Notes under the pieces: model-generated
Database searches by the model: none
Told to the model about the DNA's origin: nothing
The model's input: the letters and a program-made list of their open reading frames with translations, nothing else
Source: Oceanospirillaceae bacterium
Lineage (GTDB): Bacteria > Pseudomonadota > Gammaproteobacteria > Pseudomonadales > Balneatricaceae
Assembly: GCA_024640955.1 (NCBI GenBank)
Contig: JAHEDZ010000002.1
Location: forward strand, 62,001-126,000
DNA: 64,000 bases
Direction: 5' to 3'
Program-made: the position numbers and the translations under genes
Shown here: positions 11,719 to 22,710 of the stretch, piece by piece
Position numbering within the stretch: the stretch's first letter is position 1
Layout: every line of letters begins with the position of its first letter

Positions 11719-12564
11719 TCAACCTCCACAACAGCTTTTTACAGGCTGGACGGGATCGGCTGACTCAGTTTCGATCGGAGCACTCGGCGCCAGTGCACCA
11801 TTACGCAACTCGATGAGTTGCGCCAGCACAGCGACAGCAATCTCTTGCGGCGACTTTACTTTAAGCTCCATTCCAAAAGGGGCGATCATCTGTTGAATAT
11901 TCGGCCCGATACCTTCAGCTGTCATCAGCTCCTGTTTCAACGCAGCACCCTTCTTGGCACTGGCAACAAAACCAAATACCGCTGCAGGCAGTCGTGATGC
12001 TGCTGTCAATGCAGCTTTGTCGCCACGCCCCTGAGTGGCAACCACAACATAGGGTGGAGCCGTGAAAGATAATTCAGAGAGGTCATAGCCTTGGTGTGTA
12101 ATCACACCTTCGATTACCGGAAGCTCACCGTTGGCCGCCAGGGTCACATCGAAATCAAGCCCGGTCGCGAGCCGCGCTAACGCCTGAGCACAAGGGCTTG
12201 AACCCAAAATGAGTAGCGCCTTACGGCTGATCAACGGCTCGATAAAGATGTCCAAAACGCCTCCGCTTTTACATGAGGATTTGTGCGCCACCATACCAAT
12301 CTCGGTCACTTTATCCGCCTCAGGCGTCACCCTTACCAACTCGGGTTCACCGGCCGACAACACACGCTGTGCTGCTCGGATTACTGCGGGCTGTGCACAG
12401 CCACCGCCAATCCAACCGTGTATCTCGCCCTGTTCAGTAATCAGTGCCCGCGCACCCGGCTTTGATGAGGTGGGTGATTCGACACGCACTACCGTAGCGA
12501 CCGCTAGACGCTCACCTTGTGAGCCAAGCAGTTCTGCGGTTTGTTGTAGCTCTTTTGTTAACAT
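11719..12564 (-). CDS. XdhC/CoxF-family protein
   Basis: HGWIGGGCAQPAVIRAA; start at MLTKELQQ has an upstream AGAGGGA SD; second XdhC-like gene of the cluster. Confidence 0.82.
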   Translation of the reverse strand: MLTKELQQTAELLGSQGERLAVATVVRVESPTSSKPGARALITEQGEIHGWIGGGCAQPAVIRAAQRVLSAGEPELVRVTPEADKVTEIGMVAHKSSCKSGGVLDIFIEPLISRKALLILGSSPCAQALARLATGLDFDVTLAANGELPVIEGVITHQGYDLSELSFTAPPYVVVATQGRGDKAALTAASRLPAAVFGFVASAKKGAALKQELMTAEGIGPNIQQMIAPFGMELKVKSPQEIAVAVLAQLIELRNGALAPSAPIETESADPVQPVKSCCGG

Positions 12565-12594
12565 CGGCTTTCCCTCTGATATCCGCAGATTCAT

Positions 12595-13782
12595 TCATGC
12601 CAGACGAGTAAAGTGGGGTACTAAAGCTCGCAAGGTCTCAAGGTTGTGGGCACCGGCAACCTGGTCTGCATACTCCATCGCAACCCGCATCCCCTTTGCC
12701 TCCGGCGAGTAGCCCTCGCGCTGCCACAATGGATTGATCCATAAAAGGTTACGGCCACGCTGTTTGAGCTGACGCATTGCATGCTCTAGCTCATCGGCAC
12801 TGCCAGTGTCGTACCCGTCGCTGACGACACAGGTCAGCGTACGGCTGTTAACCCAATTGCCGTAGCGTTCATTAAACTGGTTCAAGGAGTCGCCAATGCG
12901 TGTGCCGCCAGACCAGCCTGAACCCAACATCGATAGCGAGTTGCGCACACGGGCCAGGCTTGTTTGACGCAATGCATCCGTAATAGGGACTATCTGTGTG
13001 TGGAATGCGAACACAGCAACATCGCGAAAACAGCGCGCGAGACCTCGAGCGAATCTAAGTAGAAGAAAGCTATACATCGACATCGAACGACTGACATCGA
13101 GGATCAGCAACAAACGCGGCTGACGTTTGCGCACCTGCTTACGTAGCAGGTTGATTGGTTCCCCGCCAGTTGCTAGCGAACGCCGCAATGTACGACGCAA
13201 ATCAACGGCGCCCCGCTTTTTACTCACTTTTTTGCGGCGACTGGAACGGCGGCGCATATCTATAGCCATACGCTCAACCAGAATCTCGACTCGACGCATC
13301 TCTTCAGGGTCAGTGATACTGCCAAAATCGACCTTCTCGATTGAAGTCGAGCGACTGGCCCCCTCTTGATACCCCTCGCCTGCACCCTCAGCCTCGCCAG
13401 AACCCTCATTCGCATCGCCCTGATTCGAAGATGAGGCGGTACGATTCGATTCACCGCTTTTCTCGCTGACCAGCTTAAGCGCGTTACCCGAACCGCCCGC
13501 AGTCTTCACTTGCCGGCGACTGCGCTCTGAGTGCCAGTAGCTATCGAAGAGCTCGTCAAAACGATTCCAGTCGCGTTTTTCACTACACAGGACCAGACGT
13601 AAGAGTGAGCGCAGCTCTCGCTCAGAGAATGGGTCGATAAGCGCAATAGAGCTCTGCACCAGAAGCTGTTCCGACACCCCTACGCGAAACCCATTAGCAC
13701 GGGTTTGGTGGACAAAACCCAGCAATCGCTGCGATAGATTATCCGGTATCTGTGGATCAACGATCTCGACTAGATCACTCAT
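12595..13782 (-). CDS. coxE: CoxE-type VWA-domain protein
   Basis: 395 aa; LLLILDVSRSMSMYS MIDAS-like motif; adjacent to MoxR-type AAA ATPase. Confidence 0.88.
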   Translation of the reverse strand: MSDLVEIVDPQIPDNLSQRLLGFVHQTRANGFRVGVSEQLLVQSSIALIDPFSERELRSLLRLVLCSEKRDWNRFDELFDSYWHSERSRRQVKTAGGSGNALKLVSEKSGESNRTASSSNQGDANEGSGEAEGAGEGYQEGASRSTSIEKVDFGSITDPEEMRRVEILVERMAIDMRRRSSRRKKVSKKRGAVDLRRTLRRSLATGGEPINLLRKQVRKRQPRLLLILDVSRSMSMYSFLLLRFARGLARCFRDVAVFAFHTQIVPITDALRQTSLARVRNSLSMLGSGWSGGTRIGDSLNQFNERYGNWVNSRTLTCVVSDGYDTGSADELEHAMRQLKQRGRNLLWINPLWQREGYSPEAKGMRVAMEYADQVAGAHNLETLRALVPHFTRLA

Positions 13783-13788
13783 AGCAAC

Positions 13789-14661
13789 TTACACCGCACG
13801 GGCAACAAGCCGTTCGAGCTCAAAATCTTCGAGGCGTTCACTATCTTCACGCGTCTTAAGTAGGCAGACTAATGTCGAGCGTAACACCTCTGGGTCGGCG
13901 TCCAACTTATCCAGACCAAACTGCAGCAAGGCTGCAGCCCAATCCAGTGTCTCCGCGATTCCCGGGCGTTTCACCAGATCCACTTTTCGCAGATCCTGAA
14001 CAAAACCAACAATCTGCCGAGCTAGAGCCGCGCTAACATCCGGCAAACGGGTCTGCAGTATCTTCAGCTCTTTGTCGAAGGTCGGGTAATCAACGTAGTG
14101 ATATAGACAGCGCCGACGCAGCGCATCGCTGAGTTGACGCGTGCCATTAGATGTCAGAATTACACGAGGACGACTCTTCGCCTCAATCGTGCCAAGTTCA
14201 GGGATACTCACTTGAAAATCAGATAGGACCTCCAATAGGAAGGCCTCAAACTCCTCGTCCGCACGATCAATCTCGTCAATCAACAGCACTGGAGCTTTGT
14301 TGGACCGAATCGCTGCCAGCAGCGGCCTCTCCAACAGAAACTTAGGGTCAAAAATCGCCCCATCCGAGTTAGCACCCGACTCTTGCGAGCGAATCGCCAA
14401 AAGTTGGTGCTGATAGTTCCACTCGTAGACTGCGGAGCTAACATCCAAACCTTCGTAGCATTGGAGACGGATCAACTGCGTGTCCAATACCTTGGATAGC
14501 GCTTTGGCTATCTCGGTTTTACCGACACCGGCGTCCCCCTCCAATAGCAGAGGACGCTCTAGCTTACTCACCAGCCAGAGCGCCGAGCCTAGCTCGGCGT
14601 CCGCAACGTACCCTGCATCCAGAAGATCTGTACGAAAGGCCGAAATATCCTGATGTGACAC
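13789..14661 (-). CDS. coxD: CoxD, MoxR-family AAA+ ATPase
   Basis: Walker A LLEGDAGVGKTEIAKAL, Walker B VLLIDEIDRADEEFEAFLLEVLSD; GTG start at 14661 placed immediately after the coxG stop. Confidence 0.88.
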   Translation of the reverse strand: MSHQDISAFRTDLLDAGYVADAELGSALWLVSKLERPLLLEGDAGVGKTEIAKALSKVLDTQLIRLQCYEGLDVSSAVYEWNYQHQLLAIRSQESGANSDGAIFDPKFLLERPLLAAIRSNKAPVLLIDEIDRADEEFEAFLLEVLSDFQVSIPELGTIEAKSRPRVILTSNGTRQLSDALRRRCLYHYVDYPTFDKELKILQTRLPDVSAALARQIVGFVQDLRKVDLVKRPGIAETLDWAAALLQFGLDKLDADPEVLRSTLVCLLKTREDSERLEDFELERLVARAV

Positions 14662-14663
14662 GT

Positions 14664-15251
14664 TTAGTTGCTCGCCTTGCCACCAAACAGACTGCGCAGC
14701 CAACCGGTAAATACCGACCAAGCAAATGCAAACCCGTTCAGCTCCGCAGGCTGCTCTGCCAACTCCTCACGAGCTTGTTCGGCAACCTCATCTTCACCCA
14801 TAGCGGCTACGTTGTTGCAGAAGTTTTTACCGAACTGGTTAAGAATCTGGTCTGCAACCTGCGTCATCATGCGTCCGCCAAGGCTCGCCGCCTTACCTGT
14901 CACAGTCACGGATGCCTTACCTCTGAGAAGTGCCTTACCCTCCTCTTCAACAACCCAGGCGGTCAGATCCATCGTAGCGGAGGAGGTGCCTTTGGAGTCC
15001 TGCCCTTTACCCACCATCTGCAATTCGCGCTTATCGAGGTCCATCGAGCGAATCTCAATATTGCCGGCAAAGGCCATGGTAGCCGGACCAATCTTCGCCT
15101 TTACGCTACCTTTGTAGTTGCTGTCATCGACCTGTTCAGTGATCTCCGCACCCGGCATACAGCTAGCAACGCCACGAATATCCTGCAGAAAGGTCCAGCC
15201 CTGGTTACCAGAGCCGGGAAGTTCAAAGGTTTTATCTAGATCTACTTGCAT
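14664..15251 (-). CDS. coxG: CoxG-family protein (CO dehydrogenase subunit G)
   Basis: 195 aa; MQVDLDKTFELPGSGNQGWTFLQDIRGVASCMPGAE is CoxG/SRPBCC-like; hydrophobic C-terminal tail. Confidence 0.87.
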   Translation of the reverse strand: MQVDLDKTFELPGSGNQGWTFLQDIRGVASCMPGAEITEQVDDSNYKGSVKAKIGPATMAFAGNIEIRSMDLDKRELQMVGKGQDSKGTSSATMDLTAWVVEEEGKALLRGKASVTVTGKAASLGGRMMTQVADQILNQFGKNFCNNVAAMGEDEVAEQAREELAEQPAELNGFAFAWSVFTGWLRSLFGGKASN

Positions 15252-15299
15252 CTTAATGCTCCAAAAAAGACCGACCTCGTTAGAGGCCGGCCATCATCA

Positions 15300-17696
15300 C
15301 TACTTAACGCCTAGCTCTTGCATGGTTTTCCACAAGCGCGGAGCCGTGTGCGGCATATCGAGATGTGTAACACCCAAGTGAGCGAAGGCATCTACAATAG
15401 CCGAGGTGAAGGTCGGAATTGATCCAACGTGCGGTGACTCCGCTACACCCTTGGCACCAATTGGGTGGTGAGGTGATGGGGTAACCGTGAAGTCGGTCTC
15501 CCACTTCGGCGTCTCCACAAAGGTTGGCAAGAAGTAGTCCATCAGCGTGTTACCCAAGAGGTTACCCTGCTCGTCATATGGCAACTCCTGCCCCATGGCT
15601 ACCGCGAAACCTTCATTGAGGCCACCGTGGATCTGACCATCAATGATCATCGGGTTGATGCGTGTACCACAGTCATCCAATGCATAGAAACGGCGCACAC
15701 TTGTCTCACCCGTTGCCTTGTCGATATCTACAACACAGAGATAGATACCGTATGGGTAGGTAAAGTTTGGTGGATCGTAGTAGTCCACGGCTTCCAGACC
15801 GGGCTCCATGCCCTCGGGGACATTGTTGTATGCCGCCCAGGCAATCTCTTTCATGGTCTTCTCTTGACCCGGATTACCCTTCACCTTGAAACGGTCAACT
15901 TCCCACTCAAGATCGTCCTCACTAACCTCTAGCAAGTGCGCTGCAATCTTCTGAGCTTTCGCCTTGATCTTGCGTGCTGCCACGGCCGTTGCCGCACCGG
16001 CGACCGGTGTAGAGCGCGAGCCATAAGTACCCAAACCATAGGGTGCTGTGTCGGTATCACCCTCTTCGATCTGAATCTCTTCAGACGGAAGACCCAGTTC
16101 AGTCGCAATGATCTGAGCATAGGTTGTCTGGTGCCCCTGCCCCTGGGTAATGGTACCCATACGAGCAATCGCACTTCCGGTAGGATGGACACGGATCTCC
16201 GCGCTATCAAACATACCGATTCCAAGAATGTCACAGTTGCGGCTAGGGCCAGCACCAACGATTTCGGTAAAGGTCACAAGGCCAATACCCATCAATTCAC
16301 CCTTGGCACGCTTCTCCTCCTGCTCACGTCGCAGACCATCGTAGTCGACTGCATCTAGAACTTTCTGCAGTGACATGTGGTACTGACCGCTATCGATCTC
16401 CCAGCCGAGACAGGTTTTGTATGGCATCTGTTCAGACTTGATAAAGTTGCGACGACGAATCTCCGCTTTATCTATGCCCAACTTCTGCGCCAGCACATCC
16501 ATCGTACGCTCAATCACATAGACGGCTTCCGTCACGCGGAACGAACAGCGGTATGCAACCCCACCCGGTGCCTTGTTGGTGTAAACACCATCGACGTTCA
16601 AGTGTGCAACTGGGACATCATAGGAGCCGGTACAGATGTGCATCAGGCCCGCAGGGAACTTGGACGGGTCCGCACAGGCATCAAACGCACCGTGATCTGC
16701 AAGAACATTAACGCGCAACGCTTTGATGATGCCGTCCTTATCCGCAGCGATTTCGCCAGTCATGTGGTAGTCACGCGCGAAGGCTGTCGTGGAGATATTC
16801 TCCATGCGGTCTTCAACCCACTTGACCGGTACGCCAAGGACGATGGAAGCAACGATTGCAGTTACGTAGCCTGGGTAGATACCCACTTTGTTACCGAAGC
16901 CGCCGCCGATGTCAGGGGAGACAACGCGTACTTTGCTCTCGGGCAGACCAGACAGCATCGATACAACGGTACGGACAACGTGTGGCGCCTGAGACGTCAA
17001 GTAGACAGTCAGATGGCCATTCACCTTGTCGAATGAGGCTACACAACCACAGGTTTCTAGTGGGCATGGGTGTACTCGGTGGTAGTACATATCCTGTGAT
17101 ACGACGACCTCGGCGTTATCAAAGACGCGATCAGTCGCCTCTTTCTCACCGGCCTGCCAGTTGAAGATGTGGTTGTCGTGCTTACGCTCTGAGTGAGCGC
17201 CCTGCATCTTGCCAACTAGATCCTCACGCAGCACCGGAGCATCTGCATCCATGGCCTTGTGAGCATCAACTAGTACGGGGAGCTCTTCGTACTCAACTTC
17301 GACAAGATCCACTGCATCAGCTGCAATGTAACGGTCATCGGCCACAACGACGGCGACCTCTTGGTACTGGAAATGCACCTTCTCGTCAGCCAACACAGCC
17401 TGCACATCACCAGCGAGCGTTGGCATCCAGTGGAGATTTAGCGGCTTGAGATCATCGGCAGTCAGGACTGCGTGAACACCCGGCAGTGCCAGTGCTTTCT
17501 CTTTGTTGATACTCTTGATACGCGCATGGGCATAGGGGCTACGCACCATGTCTGCGAACAGCATACCCGCCATCTGAATATCATCAGTGTAGCGACCTTT
17601 ACCCTGTATAAAACGCGCATCCTCTTTACGTTTGCGCGAACAGCCCATGCCTTCTAGGGCGGCTTCTCGGGTCTCTTTATCCATTTGTTCAGTCAT
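15300..17696 (-). CDS. coxL: Aerobic CO dehydrogenase large (molybdenum) subunit, form I
   Basis: 798 aa; AYRCSFR active-site loop (form I AYXCSFR); VVSPDIGGGFGNK. Confidence 0.95.
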   Translation of the reverse strand: MTEQMDKETREAALEGMGCSRKRKEDARFIQGKGRYTDDIQMAGMLFADMVRSPYAHARIKSINKEKALALPGVHAVLTADDLKPLNLHWMPTLAGDVQAVLADEKVHFQYQEVAVVVADDRYIAADAVDLVEVEYEELPVLVDAHKAMDADAPVLREDLVGKMQGAHSERKHDNHIFNWQAGEKEATDRVFDNAEVVVSQDMYYHRVHPCPLETCGCVASFDKVNGHLTVYLTSQAPHVVRTVVSMLSGLPESKVRVVSPDIGGGFGNKVGIYPGYVTAIVASIVLGVPVKWVEDRMENISTTAFARDYHMTGEIAADKDGIIKALRVNVLADHGAFDACADPSKFPAGLMHICTGSYDVPVAHLNVDGVYTNKAPGGVAYRCSFRVTEAVYVIERTMDVLAQKLGIDKAEIRRRNFIKSEQMPYKTCLGWEIDSGQYHMSLQKVLDAVDYDGLRREQEEKRAKGELMGIGLVTFTEIVGAGPSRNCDILGIGMFDSAEIRVHPTGSAIARMGTITQGQGHQTTYAQIIATELGLPSEEIQIEEGDTDTAPYGLGTYGSRSTPVAGAATAVAARKIKAKAQKIAAHLLEVSEDDLEWEVDRFKVKGNPGQEKTMKEIAWAAYNNVPEGMEPGLEAVDYYDPPNFTYPYGIYLCVVDIDKATGETSVRRFYALDDCGTRINPMIIDGQIHGGLNEGFAVAMGQELPYDEQGNLLGNTLMDYFLPTFVETPKWETDFTVTPSPHHPIGAKGVAESPHVGSIPTFTSAIVDAFAHLGVTHLDMPHTAPRLWKTMQELGVK

Positions 17697-17708
17697 TGCT
17701 AACCTCCC

Positions 17709-18185
17709 TTAAGCTTCTTGCATCTTGCGAGCAGCTGTTTGCACCGCCTTGATGATGTTCTGGTAACCCGTGCAGCGACACAGGTTGCCGGACATACCCC
17801 AACGAATCTCCTCCTCGGTTGGATTCGGGTTCTCTTTGAGGAAGCTTGCGGCACGAACCAACATGCCCGGAGTACAGAAACCGCATTGCAGCCCGTGCTC
17901 TTCAACAAATGCTTGCTGCACGATATGCAGACCATCGGCTGAGGCTAGACCTTCAACTGTAGTCACCTCAGCACCCTCAGCCTGAACGGTGAGAAATGTA
18001 CATGACTTGATAGATTCACCGTTGATGTCGACTGTACAGACACCACAATGAGTGCTTTCACAACCGATGTGAGTCCCTGTGAGCTGCAACTTTTCGCGTA
18101 GCGTGTGGACTAGAAGTTCACGTGGGTCGACCAACACATCAACCTGCTTACCATTTACTTTAAATGAAACTGCTTGCTTAGCCAT
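17709..18185 (-). CDS. coxS: CO dehydrogenase small (2x[2Fe-2S]) subunit
   Basis: 158 aa; [26 protein letters not shown]. Confidence 0.95.
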   Translation of the reverse strand: MAKQAVSFKVNGKQVDVLVDPRELLVHTLREKLQLTGTHIGCESTHCGVCTVDINGESIKSCTFLTVQAEGAEVTTVEGLASADGLHIVQQAFVEEHGLQCGFCTPGMLVRAASFLKENPNPTEEEIRWGMSGNLCRCTGYQNIIKAVQTAARKMQEA

Positions 18186-18187
18186 GA

Positions 18188-19051
18188 TTACCCCCGCGCG
18201 TCCGCAATTGCTTTTTCGATTGCGCGGCTAAACATCACCGCGGCCATATTGGCTTTATACTCAGCGTCTCCACGCAGATCCGCTGCAGGATCGCAGGCAT
18301 CACGAACAGCTTCGGCAGCTCGGGCAGTCAGATCATCACTAGGTGTCTGGCCTCGAAGAATATCCTCTGCTACCTCGGCACGAATCGCACAGGGCGCAAC
18401 GTTGGTGAGGCCAATACGAACATCGCTAATCTGGCCACCGTTCATCTCTACGACAACAGACGCACCTGCAACAGCATAGTCCCCTGTCTTACGCTTGAGC
18501 TTCTCATAGCCGTAACCCATGCCTGATTTACGTACGGGTATCTTCACCTTCACCAGCAACTCATGCTCTTCAAGGCCGGTCCAGTAGGTACCAAGGAAGA
18601 AGCCGTTGGCCGGCACAGTGCGTTCTCCATCTGGGCCATGCAGCACCAGCTGTGCATCCAAAGAGAGCATCACTGCGGGGTGGTCGTTACCCGGGTCGCC
18701 ATGAGCGATGTCACCGCCGATAGAGCCGCGATTACGTACCTGCGGATCGGCAATAAGCTTGGCAACATTAATTAGGTGAGGGCAATGTTGAGCGACTAGA
18801 TCAGAGGCGATCAGCTCGTTTTCGGAGGTCATCGCACCGATTACAAGGTGGTCTCCATCGACAGCGATGCCCTTGAGTTCGGCAATGCCATTAATATCTA
18901 TAAGACAGGGTGGCTCAGCGAAACGAAGCTTCATCATCGGCAGTAGCGAGTGTCCGCCTGCGATGATCTTTGCCTCGTCGTTAGCTGCCAGTTTGGCAAC
19001 AGCGTCGGCAACGCTAGTCGCCCGATGGTATTCAAAGGACGAAGGGATCAT
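18188..19051 (-). CDS. coxM: CO dehydrogenase medium (FAD) subunit
   Basis: 287 aa; [36 protein letters not shown] motifs. Confidence 0.95.
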   Translation of the reverse strand: MIPSSFEYHRATSVADAVAKLAANDEAKIIAGGHSLLPMMKLRFAEPPCLIDINGIAELKGIAVDGDHLVIGAMTSENELIASDLVAQHCPHLINVAKLIADPQVRNRGSIGGDIAHGDPGNDHPAVMLSLDAQLVLHGPDGERTVPANGFFLGTYWTGLEEHELLVKVKIPVRKSGMGYGYEKLKRKTGDYAVAGASVVVEMNGGQISDVRIGLTNVAPCAIRAEVAEDILRGQTPSDDLTARAAEAVRDACDPAADLRGDAEYKANMAAVMFSRAIEKAIADARG

Positions 19052-19180
19052 ATCAACCTCGAGTTTATTGTATTTAGAGTACGGGTTTAACTTTTGCCGT
19101 TACGCCCGCCCGGGTCATTACAGATCACAAGGTTGTCTAAAAAATAGTCAGTCCAGTTTTCGCCTCCTGAAAAACCCAAC

Positions 19181-19206
19181 AAAAAAAGGCCTCTCGGCCC
19201 TTTAAT
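19181..19206 (-). terminator. Rho-independent terminator after fusA, before coxM
   Basis: Minus strand AAAGGGCCGAGAGGCCTTTTTTT. Confidence 0.85.
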
Positions 19207-19221
19207 TGAATCCATCGAAGT

Positions 19222-21315
19222 TTAGATGCGTCCCATCAACTGATCAACAACGTTCTTCGGCGCTTCCCCATAGGAGTCGAACTCCATTGAGTAGGTGGCA
19301 CGACCCTGGGAGGCTGAACGTAGGTCAGTCGCGTAACCGAACATCTCACCTAGCGGTACGAGCGCGTGAATCGCCTTACCCGATTGAATATCTTCCATAC
19401 CTTGTACCAAGCCACGACGACGGTTCAGGTCGCCCATCACATCACCCATGTAATCTTCCGGGGTAACTACTTCAACCTTCATCATCGGCTCAAGCAGACA
19501 CGGGTCGGCTTCGGCAGCGTACTTCTTCAGGGCCTGTGACGCTGCGATCTTGAACGCCATCTCGTTTGAATCCACCTCGTGGAAGGAGCCATCGTACAGA
19601 CGCGCTTTAAGGCCGATCAGAGGATAGCCGGCCATAACGCCGTTCTTCATCTGCTCCTGGATACCCTTCTCGATAGCAGGGATGTACTCCTTAGGAATCG
19701 AACCACCGACAATCTCAGAGATAAACTCCAGACCTTCCTCTTCGCTAGGTGTGAACTCGATCACAACGTGACCGTACTGCCCACGACCACCCGACTGCCG
19801 TGCAAACTTATGGTTAGCATCGACTGGGCGACGAATCTTCTCGCGATAGGCAACCTGCGGCTTACCGATGTTTGCTTCAACCTTGAATTCACGCTTCATA
19901 CGGTCAACGATGATATCCAAGTGGAGCTCACCCATACCGGAAATGATCGTCTGGCCGGTCTCCTGGTCCGTCTCAACGCGGAAAGATGGATCCTCCTGCG
20001 CCAATTTACCCAGCGCAACGCCCATCTTCTCTTGATCAGCTTGTGATTTAGGCTCCACCGCCACCGAGATAACAGGTTCTGGGAACTCCATACGCTCCAG
20101 CACAATCTTCTGGTCTACGTCACACAGGGTGTCACCTGTTGTGCAATCTTTGATACCGATAAGTGCCGCGATGTCGCCTGCGCGAACCTCTTTGATCTCT
20201 TCGCGGTTATTGGAGTGCATCTGTACCATACGGCCAATGCGCTCTTTTTTCTGTTTAACCGAGTTGTAGACCGCATCCCCCGACTTCAAGACACCAGAGT
20301 AGACGCGCACGAATGTCAGCGTGCCCACGAACGGGTCGGTCGCAATTTTGAATGCCAAGGCAGCAAAAGGCGCATTATCCTCCGCCTCACGCGTTGCCAG
20401 AGTCTCATTTTTATCATCGAGGTTACCCTCGATAGCCTTCACCTCAACCGGTGAAGGTAGGTATTCAATAACGGCATCAAGTACCGCCTGAACGCCTTTG
20501 TTCTTGAACGCAGACCCGGCAAGCATCAGCACGATCTCGTTGTTGAGCGTGCGCTCGCGCAGACCGGACTTGATCTCCTCTTCAGAGAGTTCGCCCTCTT
20601 CAAGGTACTTATCCATCAGCTCTTCATTGGCTTCGGCGGCCGCCTCAACCAAAGCTTCACGCAATTCCTCAGCACGCGCCTGCAGGTCTTCTGGAATATC
20701 TACGAGATCGTAGGTCATCCCCTGATCGGCTTCATTCCACATGATCGCCTTCATACGGATCAGGTCAACGACACCCTTGAAGTTCTCTTCTGCACCAATC
20801 GGGATGTTAAGTGACACCGGATTGGCTCCAAGACGCTTCTTAAGTTGCTCGACAACCATGTAGTAATCAGCACCTGCGCGGTCCATCTTATTGACGAATA
20901 CCATACGAGGCACTTCGTACTTGTTCGCCTGACGCCAGACCGTCTCGGTCTGTGGCTGAACACCGGAAGATGCACAGAGCACAACCACAGTACCGTCAAG
21001 GACTCGCAGTGACCGCTCTACCTCGATAGTAAAGTCAACGTGCCCTGGAGTATCGATGATATTGATGCGGTGCTTATCAAACTGCTGGTTCATGCCCTGC
21101 CAAAAACAGGTCGTAGCAGCCGAAGTAATCGTGATACCACGCTCCTGCTCCTGCTCCATCCAGTCCATGGTAGCTGCACCGTCGTGCACCTCACCAATTT
21201 TGTGAGACAGACCTGTGTAAAACAGAACGCGCTCAGTTGTGGTGGTTTTACCAGCATCAACGTGGGCACAGATACCGATATTACGGTAGCGTTCGATAGG
21301 GGTTATACGAGCCAT
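19222..21315 (-). CDS. fusA: Elongation factor G (canonical)
   Basis: [39 protein letters not shown] upstream of this start. Confidence 0.98.
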   Translation of the reverse strand: MARITPIERYRNIGICAHVDAGKTTTTERVLFYTGLSHKIGEVHDGAATMDWMEQEQERGITITSAATTCFWQGMNQQFDKHRINIIDTPGHVDFTIEVERSLRVLDGTVVVLCASSGVQPQTETVWRQANKYEVPRMVFVNKMDRAGADYYMVVEQLKKRLGANPVSLNIPIGAEENFKGVVDLIRMKAIMWNEADQGMTYDLVDIPEDLQARAEELREALVEAAAEANEELMDKYLEEGELSEEEIKSGLRERTLNNEIVLMLAGSAFKNKGVQAVLDAVIEYLPSPVEVKAIEGNLDDKNETLATREAEDNAPFAALAFKIATDPFVGTLTFVRVYSGVLKSGDAVYNSVKQKKERIGRMVQMHSNNREEIKEVRAGDIAALIGIKDCTTGDTLCDVDQKIVLERMEFPEPVISVAVEPKSQADQEKMGVALGKLAQEDPSFRVETDQETGQTIISGMGELHLDIIVDRMKREFKVEANIGKPQVAYREKIRRPVDANHKFARQSGGRGQYGHVVIEFTPSEEEGLEFISEIVGGSIPKEYIPAIEKGIQEQMKNGVMAGYPLIGLKARLYDGSFHEVDSNEMAFKIAASQALKKYAAEADPCLLEPMMKVEVVTPEDYMGDVMGDLNRRRGLVQGMEDIQSGKAIHALVPLGEMFGYATDLRSASQGRATYSMEFDSYGEAPKNVVDQLMGRI

Positions 21316-21380
21316 TTTTAACTCCAAAAACTCTCACTGCGAATTCGCTTGCGCAGCAGTATAGGGACATCACCACAAAC

Positions 21381-21413
21381 AAAAAACCCCCGTCAAAGAC
21401 GAGGGCTTTTTTA
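21381..21413 (-). terminator. Rho-independent terminator between rpsG and fusA
   Basis: Minus strand AAAAAAGCCCTCGTCTTTGACGGGGGTTTTTT. Confidence 0.85.
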
Positions 21414-21476
21414 TGCTCATAGAGAGCATCCACCTCACTGCAACTGCCCTCAAGCAACTGCAGTTCGGTAGCAAAA

Positions 21477-22007
<531 letters not shown>

Positions 22008-22059
22008 TTACTCTTACCGACTTTTTGTCAGACGAATCTGTCTTTACCCTAAAGGTCTA

Positions 22060-22434
22060 TTAAGACTTAGGACGCTTAGTACCGTATTTAGAACGAGCCT
22101 GTTTACGGTCATTAACGCCAGAACAGTCCAACGCACCACGTACAGTGTGGTAACGAACACCAGGCAGGTCCTTAACACGACCACCACGAATCAGGACAAC
22201 AGAGTGCTCCTGCAGGTTGTGGCCTTCGCCGCCGATGTAAGATGAAACTTCAAAACCGTTAGTCAGACGAACACGACATACTTTACGTAGTGCCGAGTTT
22301 GGCTTCTTCGGTGTAGTTGTATAAACGCGAGTACATACGCCACGACGCTGTGGGCAAGCCTGCAATGCACGGACATCGCTCTGCTCCACAACACGTTTAC
22401 GTGGTTTGCGTACCAGCTGGTTGATTGTTGCCAT
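22060..22434 (-). CDS. rpsL: 30S ribosomal protein S12
   Basis: [25 protein letters not shown]. Confidence 0.98.
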   Translation of the reverse strand: MATINQLVRKPRKRVVEQSDVRALQACPQRRGVCTRVYTTTPKKPNSALRKVCRVRLTNGFEVSSYIGGEGHNLQEHSVVLIRGGRVKDLPGVRYHTVRGALDCSGVNDRKQARSKYGTKRPKS

Positions 22435-22469
22435 TAAGCAAACTCCACGTTTAAGTTAAATAAACAAAA

Positions 22470-22498
22470 CAAAAAGCCCGCAACCGAATGCCGCGGAC
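22470..22498 (-). terminator. Terminator-like hairpin between rpoC and rpsL
   Basis: Minus strand AGTCCGCggcattcggttGCGGGCTTTTTG: 7-bp stem plus U-tract. Confidence 0.6.
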
Positions 22499-22558
22499 TT
22501 TAAGGGGCGCAAATTGTAATCAATCTGCGCTTTTTTAGCAATCCCTAGAGATCACCAC

Positions 22559-22710
22559 GTGATACCGGGATGTATCACCGAAAACAGAGCTAAACAGCTC
22601 TGTTTTCGCGAGAAAGGAAAAATGACACTTTTTCCTTTCGACTCCCGCGAACTGCCACGGATGGCAGTTCAGGGAAATCACTTAGCGGCTCATTCTGAGT
22701 CGCTAAGTGA
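22559..22710. repeat. Five tandem hairpins (inverted repeats) at the rpoC 3' end and rpoC-rpsL spacer
   Basis: Arms at 22559-22565/22572-22578 (7 bp), 22579-22590/22597-22608 (12 bp), 22612-22622/22629-22639 (11 bp), 22649-22657/22662-22670 (9 bp), 22678-22692/22696-22710 (15 positions incl. one G-T). Confidence 0.92.

Noticed and set aside
16377-17036. 219-aa + strand ORF antisense to coxL
   Set aside because: Lies wholly within coxL on the opposite strand; low-complexity composition and no domain signature.
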